Origin: Sthenelais limicola
Lineage: Eukaryota; Annelida; Polychaeta; Phyllodocida; Sigalionidae
Length of the DNA: 64,000 bases
Direction of reading: 5' to 3'
NCBI GenBank assembly: GCA_942159475.1
Contig: OW804094.1
Coordinates: forward strand, 18,581,067 to 18,645,066
Shown here: piece after piece, positions 1 to 10,524 of the stretch
Layout of the letters: each line of letters starts with the position of its first letter
How positions within the stretch are numbered: the first letter of the stretch is position 1
Position numbers and translations under genes: made by a program
The notes under the pieces: generated by a model
Seen by the model: the letters and a program-made list of their open reading frames with translations, nothing else
Told to the model about the DNA's origin: nothing
Databases searched by the model: none

Positions 1-86
1 AGCATTGTTTGCTGATGTAAAGTATGTTAATGGACTGCAGTCGAACACTGAACGTAAGGGAATGAGACTTTCAATGCATAAGAATC

Positions 87-100
87 CCACCAGGTGGTGG
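87..100 (+). promoter_or_regulatory. CTCF-like motif 1
   Basis: CCACCAGGTGGTGG fits the bilaterian CTCF core (CCASYAGRKGGC) except T for C at position 12. It is repeated 75 bp downstream with the same following CAATGTTC, so the pair is a short direct repeat. Binding is inference. Confidence 0.3.
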
Positions 101-161
101 CAATGTTCCTAGTAGCTCCGACTATTGAAATGTATAGCTGGCTGTGTGATGTACGAACAAG

Positions 162-175
162 CCACCAGGTGGTGC
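162..175 (+). promoter_or_regulatory. CTCF-like motif 2
   Basis: CCACCAGGTGGTGC has the same one-base departure from the CTCF core as the copy at 87-100. The shared flank CAATGTTC shows that the two are duplicates rather than independent sites. Confidence 0.3.
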
Positions 176-299
176 CAATGTTCATCTACTGACTCAAGCG
201 AAGTACTCAACTGTAGACCAAGATCAAATATCCTATCTAAAGTTAAAATGCTTAACATTAACTATGAAATTATGAACTTGATGAATTATTTATATTTTT

Positions 300-386
300 A
301 TTAACATTTAAGACACGCTGAGAATGATTATCTGTAATTTGATAAAATGCTGTCAATAAAGAAATACAAATACAAATACAAATAAC
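300..386 (+). repeat. Possible non-LTR retroposon 3' end with (AATAC)n tail
   Basis: A segment containing AATAAAG ends in three to four ACAAAT/AATAC units. Short A-rich tandem tails are typical of LINE or SINE 3' ends. No coding remnant or target duplication was identified, so the family is unknown. Confidence 0.3.
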
Positions 387-445
387 CACATCTATCGCAA
401 AAGTTGAGATTCTAATTCTAATTGAAATACATACCACAAACTATA

Positions 446-727
446 TGTGATGTATTAAAGAGAAATGAGTCTCAAGTAACAAAAAAAAGGATTTTGAGAT
501 ACCATCATATTTGAAACGATGAAATCAAGCTGATTCTAATGATGGTAAACATTAAGGACATCTATTAAATATTTCTATATCTTATGTTTGATATTTTTAT
601 GTTTGAAAGAAAGTTTGCAATGTTTCTTGGTGGGCAATTACTAGTAAAGTAGCTAAATATATACTATAGGATGACCTTAGAAATGCATTGATATGTTTAA
701 TACAATGTCTTGAAATTTGGTACATGT
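446..727 (+). mobile_element. Family B transposon copy B1 (5' part)
   Basis: Starts TGTGATGTATTAAAG and continues with the family B core: GAGATACCATCATATTTGAA, a run over TTTGATATTTTTAT, then TGTCTTGAAATTTGGTACATG. The 3' third and right inverted end are missing. It stops at a T-run that begins another sequence. Confidence 0.75.
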
Positions 728-1117
728 TTTTTTTTTAAATAAATTTTATTGAGGACATTCCCATGCGAACATGGTAATCTCATGCACACTCAATGGCAAA
801 AATTAATTATTATACATCAAAATATTTAATAGATTTAAATTTCAATAATCTATATTATTATGTAGACATTTTCCATAATTGATGACACTTTGAGAACAAT
901 ATATAGTCTTGATCAATCATGACGAATCAGGGTTTCAGATTGGATAAGGTCGCATGACGACACATACCTTTCGAGATAGTGTATAATCGAATTTACCATC
1001 CTGATTTAATAATCATTTATGTACATCTTTTTTTTTTTTTCTTTTCTCCAACAATCATAATGATAGAATCTCCCTTATTTTTTATTGTTATTGTTTTATC
1101 CTATAGCTACTGCTGTT
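728..1117. other. Unassigned AT-rich stretch with two T-runs
   Basis: No gene seen. T-runs at about 728-737 and 1029-1040 followed by non-repetitive sequence could be poly-A tails of minus-strand retroposons. The first run is followed by AAATAAATTTTATTGAG, a reversed AATAAA-like tail. No coding remnant or target duplication found. Confidence 0.3.
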
Positions 1118-1285
1118 GACCTTAGAAATGCATAAAAGTATTTAATACACTGTCTTGAATTTTGGTACATATATTCATACGACTTGGACCATTAGAAACC
1201 ATAAAGATAAGAATGTTCCTACAAAGGGATCTTGTGAATAAATAACTTTGAAAAATACAAATTCTGTCGCAAAAAGTCCCGAAAT
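1118..1285 (+). mobile_element. Family B copy B2 (3' fragment)
   Basis: Starts at GACCTTAGAAATGCATAAAAG and runs through the B segment with GGGATCTTGTGAATAAA to TCTGTCGCAAAAAGTC near the usual right end. The left half is absent. Near-identical to the neighbouring fragment B3, so one probably arose by local duplication. Confidence 0.7.
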
Positions 1286-1371
1286 TAATATTTTTCAAAT
1301 TGTTTTATTATTTCATCCTGTAGCTACTGCTGCTATCCCCCATACATGTCCTATTGTCTCCAGCATGCCAT

Positions 1372-1504
1372 ATAGGATGATCTTAGAAATGCATAAAAGT
1401 ATCTAATACACTGTCTTGAAATTTGGTGCATATATTCATACGACTTGGATTATTAGAAACCATAAAGGTAAGAATGTTCCTACAAAGGGATCTTGTAGAT
1501 AAAA
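1372..1504 (+). mobile_element. Family B copy B3 (3' fragment)
   Basis: Same segment of family B as 1118-1285, preceded in both cases by a similar CCTRTAGCTACTGCTG sequence. This shows a tandem duplication of about 250 bp. It abuts the start of the next copy (B4). Confidence 0.7.
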
Positions 1505-1906
1505 TGTGTTGTGTTTTAATAAAATGAGTCACAAGTCGCTAAAACTGGATTTTGAGATACCATCATATTTGAAAAGATGAGATCAAGCCGATTCTAATGA
1601 TGGTAAACATTAAAGTCTTGTAAGAAGTGTTTCTATATTTTATGTTTGATATAATTTATGTTTTTAAAAAAGTTTGCAATGTTTCTGGGAGGGCAAGTAG
1701 TAGTAAAAAAGCTAAATATACTTCAGAGGATGATCTTTGAAACACAAGGACGTATTTCATCCATAGTCTCGAAATTTGGAGCATGTATTCATGCCACTAA
1801 TAACACTCAGCCCTCCAAGAATGAGAGTTTTCCACCAAAGAGATCTTGTTGATAATTCATTTTGAATAATATCATTTTAGCGACTCATGACTCATTTCCC
1901 TGAAAT
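1505..1906 (+). mobile_element. Family B copy B4, near full length
   Basis: Left end TGTGTTGTGTTTTAATAAAA and ATGAGTCACAAGTCGC; right end GCGACTCATGACTCATTTCC, its inverted counterpart. Length about 400 bp. Contains only chance open frames, so it is non-autonomous. Confidence 0.8.
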
Positions 1907-1976
1907 ATTTGGAAAAATATATATTTTGGGCCTCTTGACTCATTATAGTTGCTGCTGCTGGTCTCACATGTCCTAT

Positions 1977-2412
1977 TTGTTATCTGTTTAGGAAAATGAG
2001 TCATAAGTCGGAAAATAGGGATTTTGAGATATCACCATATTCAAAAACAGGAGATCAAGCTGATTCCAATGGTAGTAAACACTAGGACACCCAATAAGTA
2101 TTTCTGTATTTTAAGTTCAATATTTTTATTTTTGAAAAAAAAAAAGTTTACAATATTTCTTGATGGGTAATTACCAGTAAAGTAACTAAATGTTACGTAA
2201 GGTTACGTATCATAAATACACTCAATATGAAGGCCTTCAAAACGCAGAAATATATTTAATACAATGTCCCGAAATTTGGTACATGGATTTATATGATGAT
2301 AAGTGCTAAACCCTCCAAAAATCAGGACATTTCATTAAAGGGATCTTGTGAAAAAACACTTTGAAAAATATCAATTTTGCGACTTGGGACTCATTTTCCT
2401 GAAACACATCAC
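1977..2412 (+). mobile_element. Family B copy B5, near full length
   Basis: Left end has GGAAAATGAGTCATAAGTCG; right end GCGACTTGGGACTCATTTTC followed by CTGAAACACATCACA. Internal sequence follows the family B order. Slightly longer than other copies through an A-run and an added GTTACGTAAGGTTACGTA segment in the middle. Confidence 0.8.
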
Positions 2413-3882
2413 ATTTGTCTCCAGCATGCTATATATACAGCACATGTTGACTGTCATGCTGCCAGCAAGGGATGGCAATGCCAGGCTTGGCAGGCCTTCA
2501 AGGAAGCACACTGCAGGCTGGCAGTGTCTCCACCTTACCCTGGGAGCTGGTCAAATTATACCTCTCTATATACATACATAACCACACTACTGACCCGTTT
2601 ATGGATAATTAATGCCTGTTGCACCTCATAGCCTATATATTCACTTCCCCATTATATATATGGAACATTGCTTATTACAGTATATTCTTTCAATTCAATT
2701 CAATGCATGTATACCACATTGTGGAAATCTTCCTAATAAAAATGTTTAAAAAAAAAAAATTTTTTTTATACAAGAGAAAAGGAGACCCGCATCTGAAAGT
2801 GAATTCCAGGTCTTCCAGCGGGTTCTTGACTGAAAGTACGAAAGAATAAACTTTTATTTGACATTATTATGCCAAAAAATAGATTTGAGGGCTATTTTTC
2901 TAGATGTATAAACTAGGAGTGTTTGGTTGAAGGGAGAAGTAGTTTACAGTAACAAAAACAATAAACAGCAACTATCTAGCTAACAGTTAATTTGATCTAT
3001 CTAATATATTTTAATTCTTTCATCGGTAGTAGAGACAAAGAATAGAAAATAAAAGTGTATATATCAGTGAAAAACAAAAACAATAATGATCGGTCCAGAC
3101 CATCATTATTGTTGTATATTACTTTCGTTCTTTGAATCAAGGTGCACCATACCATACCATATAATTTCGCGAATTTTTTGCTTACGTTGTGATATATTTC
3201 TAGGAATTTTTCTAATATTTTTTCTATTTGATTTAAATCAGCTTTTCTGCGAATAGTGTACTCCTTGCATAATGTCTGGCTGAATAAAAATCTTAAAACT
3301 AACCTTGTTTGAAAGTGGATGAATCCACCTGTGACAAGATCAGTGATCAAGCATGCATCCACCCCACCCCTCCACGTATCCACCCCACCCGAGCCCTCTT
3401 CCCAAACCTACTTGACCCACTCCTGTGTCTCTACCTCCACCTCACCTGCCAAAACCAGCACCATCACCGCCACCTACACCACATGGCCTCAGGCCACACT
3501 CCTGGTATCCTCCCATTGACTTCTGACCCTGTGGTTTCTCCCCCCTCCCCCTCCCTCCCCTCCATCCGCCAACCCCCAAACCCCCCTGGCACTAGTAATC
3601 GACTGGTTTTGTCACGCCAGCTTTGTGGCCAGTGGTTAGTCCTGGTCACATGTCACACATGTGACCTCTGCTGTCACGTGCGCGAGTAGAACAATGGAGG
3701 GCTGGAAAATGAGCAGCTGAAACCGGAAATGGTCAAGGCTAATCCGGAAGTACGTTTAGAGTTTGTTGTTTCTTTGACTGAATAACTAAATAAATCAAGG
3801 GTTATTTTGAGGTGCTTTCCAGTACAGTGTCTCTTTATACTTCAGTCCATTTGCCCTCAATATTTATGTATTCTGCTGTAAA
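2413..3882. other. Unassigned stretch, no gene recognised
   Basis: No recognisable gene. An A/T-run at about 2748-2765 follows AATAAAAATG and could be a poly-A tail. 3360-3600 is C-rich with open frames on both strands and no recognisable domain. 3644-3666 is a perfect 10-bp-arm palindrome (GGTCACATGT / ACATGTGACC). An E-box CACGTG lies at about 3675, and ETS-like CCGGAAAT and CCGGAAGT lie near 3723 and 3743. A weak promoter is possible but unproven. Confidence 0.3.
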
Positions 3883-4210
3883 TATGTGATGTGTTTTAAG
3901 AATATGAGTCACAAGTCGCAAAATTAATATTTTTCAAAGTACCTTTTTGAAAGATTCCTTTATTGAAATGTTCTGATTTCTCGAGGGTCTAGCACAGTTA
4001 GTCATATGAACCTATGTGCCAAATTTCAGGACATAGTATTAAACATATCCTTGCGTTTTGGAGGCCTTCATATTGATGACGTTTATATATAGTTACTTTA
4101 CTGGTAATTACCCACCCAGAAACATTGCAAACGTTTTTTCAAAAATAAAAATATCAAACTTAAAATATATTGGGATTTATGACTCATTTTCCTAAAACGG
4201 AACACATATT
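3883..4210 (-). mobile_element. Family B copy B6, internally deleted
   Basis: Both inverted ends are present (TGTGATGTGTTTTAAG at the left, TGACTCATTTTCCTAAAA at the right). It reads in reverse relative to B4 and is about 80 bp short in the part normally holding the AAACATTAAGG segment. Confidence 0.75.
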
Positions 4211-5071
4211 ATGTTAAATTATCTATTAAAGTGGCTAAGGACACTGTTTGACTATATGTCATTTAGAAATATGTTTGTAGTTTTCGATTACCTGCACAAG
4301 TAAGAACATTTGTGTGGAATACCAACTCTATATATTCCTTAGATTAATTGATATTTGTTAACGAAGAATGTGGCAGAGGTTCCATTGGGGAATTCAGATC
4401 TGAGAGAGCAGTAACTAGACCATAAGGTGCTGCCCCAGTGTATGGTAAAGGGATGTGAACTAGGAGCGAGACAGGAGGTACATAGTGACATTATATACCC
4501 TGTCCCATCCAGCTGGTATCACTTAACTCATTAAGATAAGAGGCATACAGGTGGCGAGACCTCTTCCAACTGCCATGTCTGAGAGACTATAGTGTGATGG
4601 AGCGCCCCACGAAATTTGAAGTTTTAAACTCTTATATATTCCAAATACTTGTATTTCATACATTAATGCTCTCAGGTATTGGTTAATGGCATAATGATCC
4701 AGAACATTGTTGAAATTCAAGCATATGTCAAAAAAATCAGGAGCTCAGCGGCAAGTGTCACTTTAATATCATCAGGAAAAACAGACAAAAGGTAATCTTA
4801 TGACAACATTCTGTCAACGGCCGATGATGGCCTGAACGAGACTACGATCTCCAGTATAGTATGGCATCTCCATTGCTCATTTTTAATGTAGAGGGTGGAT
4901 TTAAATTTGAAAATTTAAATCTAAAACTTAAATGTTGTATGTACCTCGTATACTTAATGCCATAATGTATAAACCTTGTGTAGTTCTCTTTTAGTTAACT
5001 CTAAATCTTTTATCAGGTTAACAGCCGGAATACATGGAGTTTTGTGGGATCGGTTTTTTTTTTCATATAAT
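4211..5071. other. Unassigned stretch
   Basis: I see no gene, RNA or repeat family I can name. Base composition is ordinary for the window and open frames are short. Confidence 0.4.
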
Positions 5072-5312
5072 GGGTCATATTTTCAGAAAATGTACAATTG
5101 GCAGCTGTACACATTAAGTAAGTTCTGCTAAATCAGGCTGTAATTTAGCCAATACTAGGTAAAATTCAAGTATATTCGGCATTGGATTGATTATAGCAAT
5201 CGGTTTGGTTAGGTTGAACTGTATTTTGAACCTCATTAATTTTTTGTCTGAAATTTTGGTTATTTGAGAGGATTGGTGAAGGTCAATTGTACATTTTCTG
5301 AAAATCTGACCC
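5072..5312 (+). mobile_element. Family A MITE copy A1, sub-type II
   Basis: Inverted ends GGGTCATATTTTCAG and CTGAAAATCTGACCC, about 240 bp, with perfect 4-bp target duplication TAAT/TAAT. Core contains the sub-type II region (GCAATCGGTTTGGTTAGG). No coding capacity. Confidence 0.93.
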
Positions 5313-5421
5313 TAATATGTATAAATTAGAGTGAATTTACAAAAAAAACATCTTAACATACTGGGTTGGGAAATTCAATAAAAAATTTTTTTAGATAGGA
5401 TTTAGTCCATAGAGTTTGTCC

Positions 5422-5535
5422 TAGCTAGGCACAGCAGTGGGCGGAAGACCATGGTTATTCTGAACTGAAATTCCCCGTGAGCCTATATCTCAATGTAAAT
5501 GTGTTCCATTGATTATTGTAACTCGACCATCGTTT
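5422..5535 (+). repeat. Dispersed repeat family G copy 1
   Basis: Shares GCACAGCAGTGGGCGGAAGA, CCATGGTTATTCTG and CCGTGAGCC..ATATCTCAATGT with 13013-13125 and, inverted, with 63355-63475. Ends are not defined and the element class is unknown; it could be part of a longer retroposon. Confidence 0.65.
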
Positions 5536-6325
5536 TACAGAAGATTTGCTGTATTTAGATTTAGAAACTTTTATTTTCGACATAGTTGCTGTAAGAAAGC
5601 ATTTCTTTAGCAAAGGGAGGTTTGTAAGCGTTCTGGGTTTTTGGTCTTGCAGCGAACGTGTCATTGACGAAGGTAGTACACTGCTATAGTTATTAATAAT
5701 TAACATTTTTTATTATAGATATATAATGCGCAGTACTTTTCTATCATAATTTCTGTTCTCAGTTGTAGCTACATTGAGTAAGGTTTCCTTAATATTAAAA
5801 TACTAAGCATAAAAATACTAAATTAAAAAAAATGGAAATGACATATAAGACGGTTAAGAAATTGAGCTTTGGTTCTCTCTCTATATCTCGTATAAAAGGC
5901 ATAAACTAATGAATTAAATACCTGTTTGAATAGAACCAAAAGTATGAAAGGAACCACAAAATGCCATAGCCATTAACCACATGATAAAAAGAGCAAAAAG
6001 CAGGATGGAGTAAAGTAGGGAAACTAGCTGGCAATCTTGTATGGAAGTGGGCGACAATAGGGAAATCAATTGGCGGTGTGTTGTATGACATTTACATGCA
6101 GCTGGGTGAAGGGTAGAATACAGCTGCTGTCTCTCTACCTGTATGACAGGTGGGGGCGGGGGTGACAGAGGGTGGGGGCGGGGTGACAGCGACAGGAGGG
6201 AGGGGAGTGTAGAGGGACATGGGGGTTGAGAGGGAGCTGATGCAGATGTGATGCAAAAGGGTTGATTTAATTGATTTTTTTGTTTATTTTATGTCTGAAG
6301 AGAAAACATGAGAATTTGTCACTTT
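5536..6325. other. Unassigned stretch with G-rich patch
   Basis: No gene seen. 6146-6232 is G-rich (runs of GGGG and GGGCGGGG, with two GGGTGACAG repeats) and could form a G-quadruplex on the plus strand. Confidence 0.35.
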
Positions 6326-6495
6326 TAATCTTTTCTCTCTCCCCACTCTCTCTCCTCTTGCTCTCTCTCCCTCTCCTCACTTTCTTCTCTCCCTTCCCTC
6401 CCTCTGCTCTGCTCTCCCCCTCTCTTTCACTCTCCTCTTCCTCCCTATCTCCTCTCCAAACCCCCTTCTCCTACTCTCTCTCCCTCTTTTTTCTG
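6326..6495 (-). repeat. CT-rich block, inverted duplicate of 8340-8500
   Basis: Pyrimidine-rich low-complexity sequence whose irregularities (GCTCTGCTCTCC, CACTTTCTTCTCTCC, CTTCCTCCCTATCTCC) match the reverse complement of part of the 8.2-9.0 kb purine tract. It is therefore a specific inverted duplicate, not independent slippage. Confidence 0.7.
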
Positions 6496-6542
6496 ACTTT
6501 TGCTTTTTTTATAATACAGGGTGTGTATATGATACAATATAT

Positions 6543-6768
6543 GGGTCAGTTTTTCAGAAAATGTACAATTGGCAGCTGTACACTTTTAGTAAATTCAGCT
6601 AAATTACCCTGCAATTTGGTCAATACTAAGTAAATTCGAGTATATTCGCCATTGCATTGATTCTAGCAATCTGTTTGGTTATATAGGTTAAACTGTATTT
6701 TGAACTTTTTTTTCGTCTACAATTCGGGTTATTTGAGAAGATTGGTGAATTTTCTGAAAATCTGACCC
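6543..6768 (+). mobile_element. Family A MITE copy A2, sub-type II
   Basis: Ends GGGTCAGTTTTTCAG and CTGAAAATCTGACCC with target duplication ATAT/ATAT. The sub-type II core (GATTCTAGCAATCTG) is present. About 12 bp is deleted just inside the right end, removing part of the inverted repeat. Confidence 0.92.
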
Positions 6769-7780
6769 ATATAAAGGTTCAAGATATCTCTAGAGATATT
6801 TGGAGGATGAATTTACACCGGTTGACATGAATGGTATGGTCATAACTTTTCACATATTTGTTGAAATATTTATCAAGGCTCTCAGTATTTTGATACAACT
6901 TGATGGTAGTACATATTTTATAGTCAAGATGTAGTAAAAGACCCAAAACAGATGAGGACAGAATAGGAGGATTCGTTGTAGATTTGTTTTATTTGCGGAG
7001 GTGGGGGTTAAAGATTTATAGAAAACTTCGGACAAGGAGAAAGAGAACAAGTGGATTAGAGAGAGACAGAAGGATAGAAAAAGCCAAATTTACTTTTCTG
7101 AATACATTTATTATCTTATCATAAATTGATCTTCTTTCAGTGTTTAGTTTAACAGAATTTTGTCTACTTTTGCTCTAATAAAGCAAAGGTTTTTTTTCTT
7201 TCGTAAAATTGGTATCAATATTTAGGAAAAATCCTCTGATGAAGACTATACTGTTAGTTGAAACATGTCGAAATATCACCACAATAAAACCAAACCCAAC
7301 ATGTCCCCCCAGAATTGTATTTATTGAGACATGTCCTTTTTCATCTAATTTAGGGAAAAAATAGGAAAAGCCGAAAATATTATTACATTATCGAAATGAT
7401 TTTTAATAGACATTTTCAATGAATAATCTGCTCGAAAAAAACGTTTAAGCTTACCATGGTGGGCAATCTATCATAGGGAGATTTTGCACGATTCTTACTA
7501 TAAATGAGAAAAGAGAGTGTGATGAAAGACATTTTTTGATGTGAAGGAATTATTAATATGAACAATCCACGCCTAAAGACTTCCCAGCTTTACAACCACC
7601 TTCCATCCATACAAGCATCTGTAGAAAGACATCTAACGTAAAACCTCCCCTCAGTCAATGACCGAACAAGGACAAGCAGAGAAAGGAAAACCTTAGAAAC
7701 GACATGCACATTGTCAACTCACAGAAACACCAATATGGAGCCAGACAAAAGCACAAAATAGCTCCTGAATGCTCACTTAA
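6769..7780. other. Unassigned stretch around a hammerhead-like motif
   Basis: No protein gene recognised. Holds the ribozyme-like motif described at 7236-7264; the rest is AT-rich and without a repeat family I can name. Confidence 0.35.
7236..7264 (+). ncRNA. Hammerhead-like ribozyme core 1 (degenerate)
   Basis: CTGATGA, one extra A, a 4-bp stem (GACT/AGTT) and GAAAC appear in hammerhead order. The copy at 14777-14804 has the same layout with GACC/GGTC, so the stem differs by paired changes. I could not find a convincing third stem or cleavage triplet. Such motifs occur in Penelope-like elements and other retroelement repeats; activity is doubtful. Confidence 0.3.
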
Positions 7781-7782
7781 GT

Positions 7783-8091
7783 TTATCCACTAGAACTGTT
7801 GAGTCGAAGCCAAGGAAAACAACTTCTTTTATTATTTATTCTTTTCCTTTTTTCATTCATCCGTCTTGTCAGATAGTAGGCCTTTTTTACGGCCGCCATC
7901 TTGTCTTTTGAAGTCGGAGGTTGTCTGAGATTCGTCGCTACCATTGTTGATGCGACCGCAGATGATTTAATCGCAGGCTGTCGCATTGTTATCGCAACCT
8001 GTTGTCGCAGGCATTCAGTTGGAAGCGTCATTGGGCGATTGTTATCAGTATAATTATTGTTCTTGTGACGTCGGCGGCGGCGTTCTTGCAT
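7783..8091 (-). CDS. Candidate small open frame in CpG-rich DNA
   Basis: A 102-codon frame on the minus strand runs from the CpG-rich segment into AT-rich DNA. An internal ATG at 7899 sits in a perfect YY1-type start motif (CAAGATGGCGGC), giving the peptide MAAVKKAYYLTRRMNEKRKR and 18 more residues before a stop. The sequence is basic, with no recognised domain. It may be a first coding exon running on into intron, or a chance frame in a promoter. Confidence 0.2.
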   Translation of the reverse strand: MQERRRRRHKNNNYTDNNRPMTLPTECLRQQVAITMRQPAIKSSAVASTMVATNLRQPPTSKDKMAAVKKAYYLTRRMNEKRKRINNKRSCFPWLRLNSSSG

Positions 8092-8150
8092 AGTTACACG
8101 TCGTGATTTCCTTAGCGACGCGGTGTGTAGAGCGACAACAATAGAGTGGA
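7880..8150. promoter_or_regulatory. CpG-rich candidate promoter with YY1 site
   Basis: Locally rich in CpG (many TCGC, GCGAC and CGGCGGCGGCG) compared with the AT-rich surroundings. Contains GGCCGCCATCTTG, an exact YY1 site, and TGACGTCGG near 8067. The YY1 orientation would favour minus-strand transcription. No transcript evidence is available. Confidence 0.35.
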
Positions 8151-8221
8151 TGGATTGATAGGCAGGTATTCATTACTCCACCAACATCTATCGCAATGTG
8201 GTTTGTATGAGTGTGGAACTA

Positions 8222-9018
8222 CATAGAGGGAGAGAATCGGGGGGATGGGGGGAGATGGAGAGTGGGGGAGGGAAAGAGGGAGAGAGAGGGGTAGAGGAGA
8301 GAGAGAAGGGAGAGACAAGAGAGAGAGAGGGGAGAAGAGAGAGAGGAAGAAAAAGAGGGAGAGAGAGTAGGAGAGGAGATAGGGAGGAAGAGGAGAGGGA
8401 AAGAGAGGGGGAGAGCAGAGCAGAGGGAGGGAAAGGGAGAGAAGAAAGTGAGGAGAGGGGAGAGAGAGCAAGAGGAGAGAGAGTGGGGAGAGAGAGAGAA
8501 GGAGAGGGAGAGAGTAAGAAAGAAAGAGCGAGAGAGAGAGGGGGGAGAGAGAGAGGGGGAGAGAGAGGAGAGAGAAAGGACTGAGGAGAGGAGAGAGAGA
8601 GAGGCAGAGTGAGAGGGAGAGAGAGAGAGGGGCAGGAGAGAGAAAGGAGAGAGGGGAGAGAGAGGAGAGAGAAAAGACTGAGGAGAGGAGAGAGAGGCAG
8701 AGAGTGAGAGGGAGAGGGAGAGAGGGGCAGGAGAGAGAAAGGAGAGAGAGGAGAGAGAGAGGGAGAGAGAAGGGACTGAGGAGAGGAGAGGAGAGAGAGA
8801 GAGAGGAGAGAGAAAGGACTGAGGAGAGGAGAGAGAGAGAGGCAGAGTGAGAGGGAGAGGGAGAGAGGGGCAGGAGAGAGAAAGGAGAGAGAGGAGAGAG
8901 AGAGGGAGAGAGAAGGGACTGAGGAGAGGAGAGAGAGAGAGAGAGAGGGAGAGAGGAGAGAGAAAGGACTGAGGAGAGGAGAGAGAGAGAGGGAGAGAGA
9001 GAGAGAGAGAGAGAGAAG
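8222..9018 (+). repeat. Large GA-rich tract with higher-order minisatellite
   Basis: About 800 bp almost purely purine. From about 8560 it is built of units of roughly 100-180 bp sharing AGGACTGAGGAGAGGAGAGA and GGCAGAGTGAGAGGGAGA. This shows tandem duplication on top of dinucleotide slippage. The long frames here are artefacts. Confidence 0.9.
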
Positions 9019-9441
9019 GGGCCGGAGGAGGACGAGACAGACATACCATAAAGGTGAGCGAGCGAAATCAGTGGCTGAAAGAAAGAGGAAAAGTAGAAAA
9101 GGTGATGATCCATTTTTCTTGCGGATTGAGTAGAAATGGTGAACAAGGACTGGTATAAAAGACACCAGATAATAAACTATCGTGATGTTGTTTTGTAAAA
9201 AAAGAACACACAAAAAAACCCCTCACAATAACCATTTACCATTCATAATAATTTACTGTATATAACTCCACATCATTCACCACAGAAAATATATAATAGC
9301 CACACAAATTCACCCGGGGGAATGGGTGTGGTTGGAACACATATTATATCTTGTTTCCAGACAAATAATGGACATTTTGAAGCACATTAAGAAGAAATCA
9401 ATTATTGATTAAATTCGTACAGATGCCGTGCACTAAGTACA
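9019..9441. other. Unassigned stretch
   Basis: No gene or named repeat seen; ordinary AT-rich sequence after the purine tract. Confidence 0.4.
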
Positions 9442-9765
9442 TGACATCACAGGAAAATGAGTCGCAAGTCGCAAAAATTGATATTTTTCAAAGTGTTTTA
9501 TTTACAAGATCTTATTGTTGAAATGATTTCAATTTTGGGGATTTTAGCGCTTTAGTTGGTATGAATTCAAGTACCAAGTTTTAAGACTGTGTATTATATA
9601 TAATTATATACTTGCGCCTAGAAGGTCATCATATGGAGTATATTCAATTACTTTACTAGTAATTGACTACCAACATATATTACAAACCTATTTTTTCAAG
9701 AATTAAACTATCAAACATACAGAAACACTACTTGATGCCCTCAATGTTTACCATCATTGATTAAT
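9442..9765 (-). mobile_element. Family B copy B7 (partial)
   Basis: Starts TGACATCACAGGAAAATGAG and GTCGCAAGTCGCAAAAATTG, reads family B in reverse, and stops in the AATGTTTACCATCATTG segment. The far inverted end is missing. Confidence 0.75.
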
Positions 9766-9893
9766 TACACATTTGAATAACATATTTTTACCAAGATTAA
9801 ATTTATACTTTTTAATATAGGCCTACAGGCGCCAAAGTATAGGCTAAGTAAATCCAATTCTAATTTTGTAAAGAAAGTATCCCTGTTTTAAGG

Positions 9894-10090
9894 CACATCA
9901 GAATGGCATGTCAGTGATTGAACGCCTACTTCCCTAATCAGTTTCCTGGCGTAGGACTAGGCGTTCTAATGGGATTATAATGACATTTTGCGGTCTTAAT
10001 GGAATTATAATATAATGGTACTTTGCGGTTTGAGGCTAGAGGCTTTCCCTCCGTTTGAAGGGACTCAAACTCGTCTTTGAACCTAGACTG
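9894..10090 (+). mobile_element. Family C copy C1 (left end lost)
   Basis: Family C interior (GGCATGTCAGTGATTGAACG, ATGACATTTTGCGGTC, GAGGCTTTCCCTCCG) ending in CTAGACTG. The left CAGTCTAGG end is missing. Its right third begins the tandem duplication at 10028-10293. Confidence 0.8.
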
Positions 10091-10293
10091 TTAAGTTAAG
10101 ATTAAAAGCCACTTGAACTAAGCACATTCATTCTCTCCCCTCCTATATACCCCATATAATATATGGTTTTGAGCGAGAGGCTTTCCCTCAGTTTGAAGGG
10201 ACCCTCTCATCTTTGGGCCTAGACTGTAAAGTTAAGAGTAAAAGGCCACTTGAACTAAGCTCATCCATTCTCTCCCCTCCTATATACCCGACC
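10028..10293 (+). repeat. Tandem duplication (about 135 bp x 2)
   Basis: The last third of C1 plus about 70 bp of adjacent unique DNA (GCCACTTGAACTAAGC, CTCTCCCCTCCTATATACCC) is repeated once in tandem. The second copy of the C end lies at 10164-10226. The duplication postdates the C insertion. Confidence 0.8.
10164..10226 (+). mobile_element. Family C fragment C2
   Basis: GCGAGAGGCTTTCCCTCAG to TTTGGGCCTAGACTG only; a by-product of the tandem duplication rather than an independent insertion. Confidence 0.75.
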
Positions 10294-10524
10294 ACCCACC
10301 ACCTCCATTTACCACCCCAACCCCCCAAAATTACCCCCTCCCACCTCTGTCTTTGTATTGCAGCAAATCTTCAAAGTCATTGAGACGCCGAAGCAACGCG
10401 AGTAGAACGCTTGCCAAGCCGCATTGAACTTGGCAGGACTTGGCAGGAGTTGGCAGGCGGAGGCAAGCCTGCCAAAAGCCGAGGAGACAAGCCGCACCAT
10501 CGCCTTGTTGTGCAGCTCGAGTAA

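Noticed and set aside
3309..3689. 126-codon His/Pro-rich frame
   Set aside because: C-rich composition, competing frames on both strands, no recognisable domain.
8112..9213. Long Ser/Leu-rich reading frames of over 270 codons on the minus strand
   Set aside because: They are translations of a GA-rich tract; all three minus-strand frames are open with the same composition.
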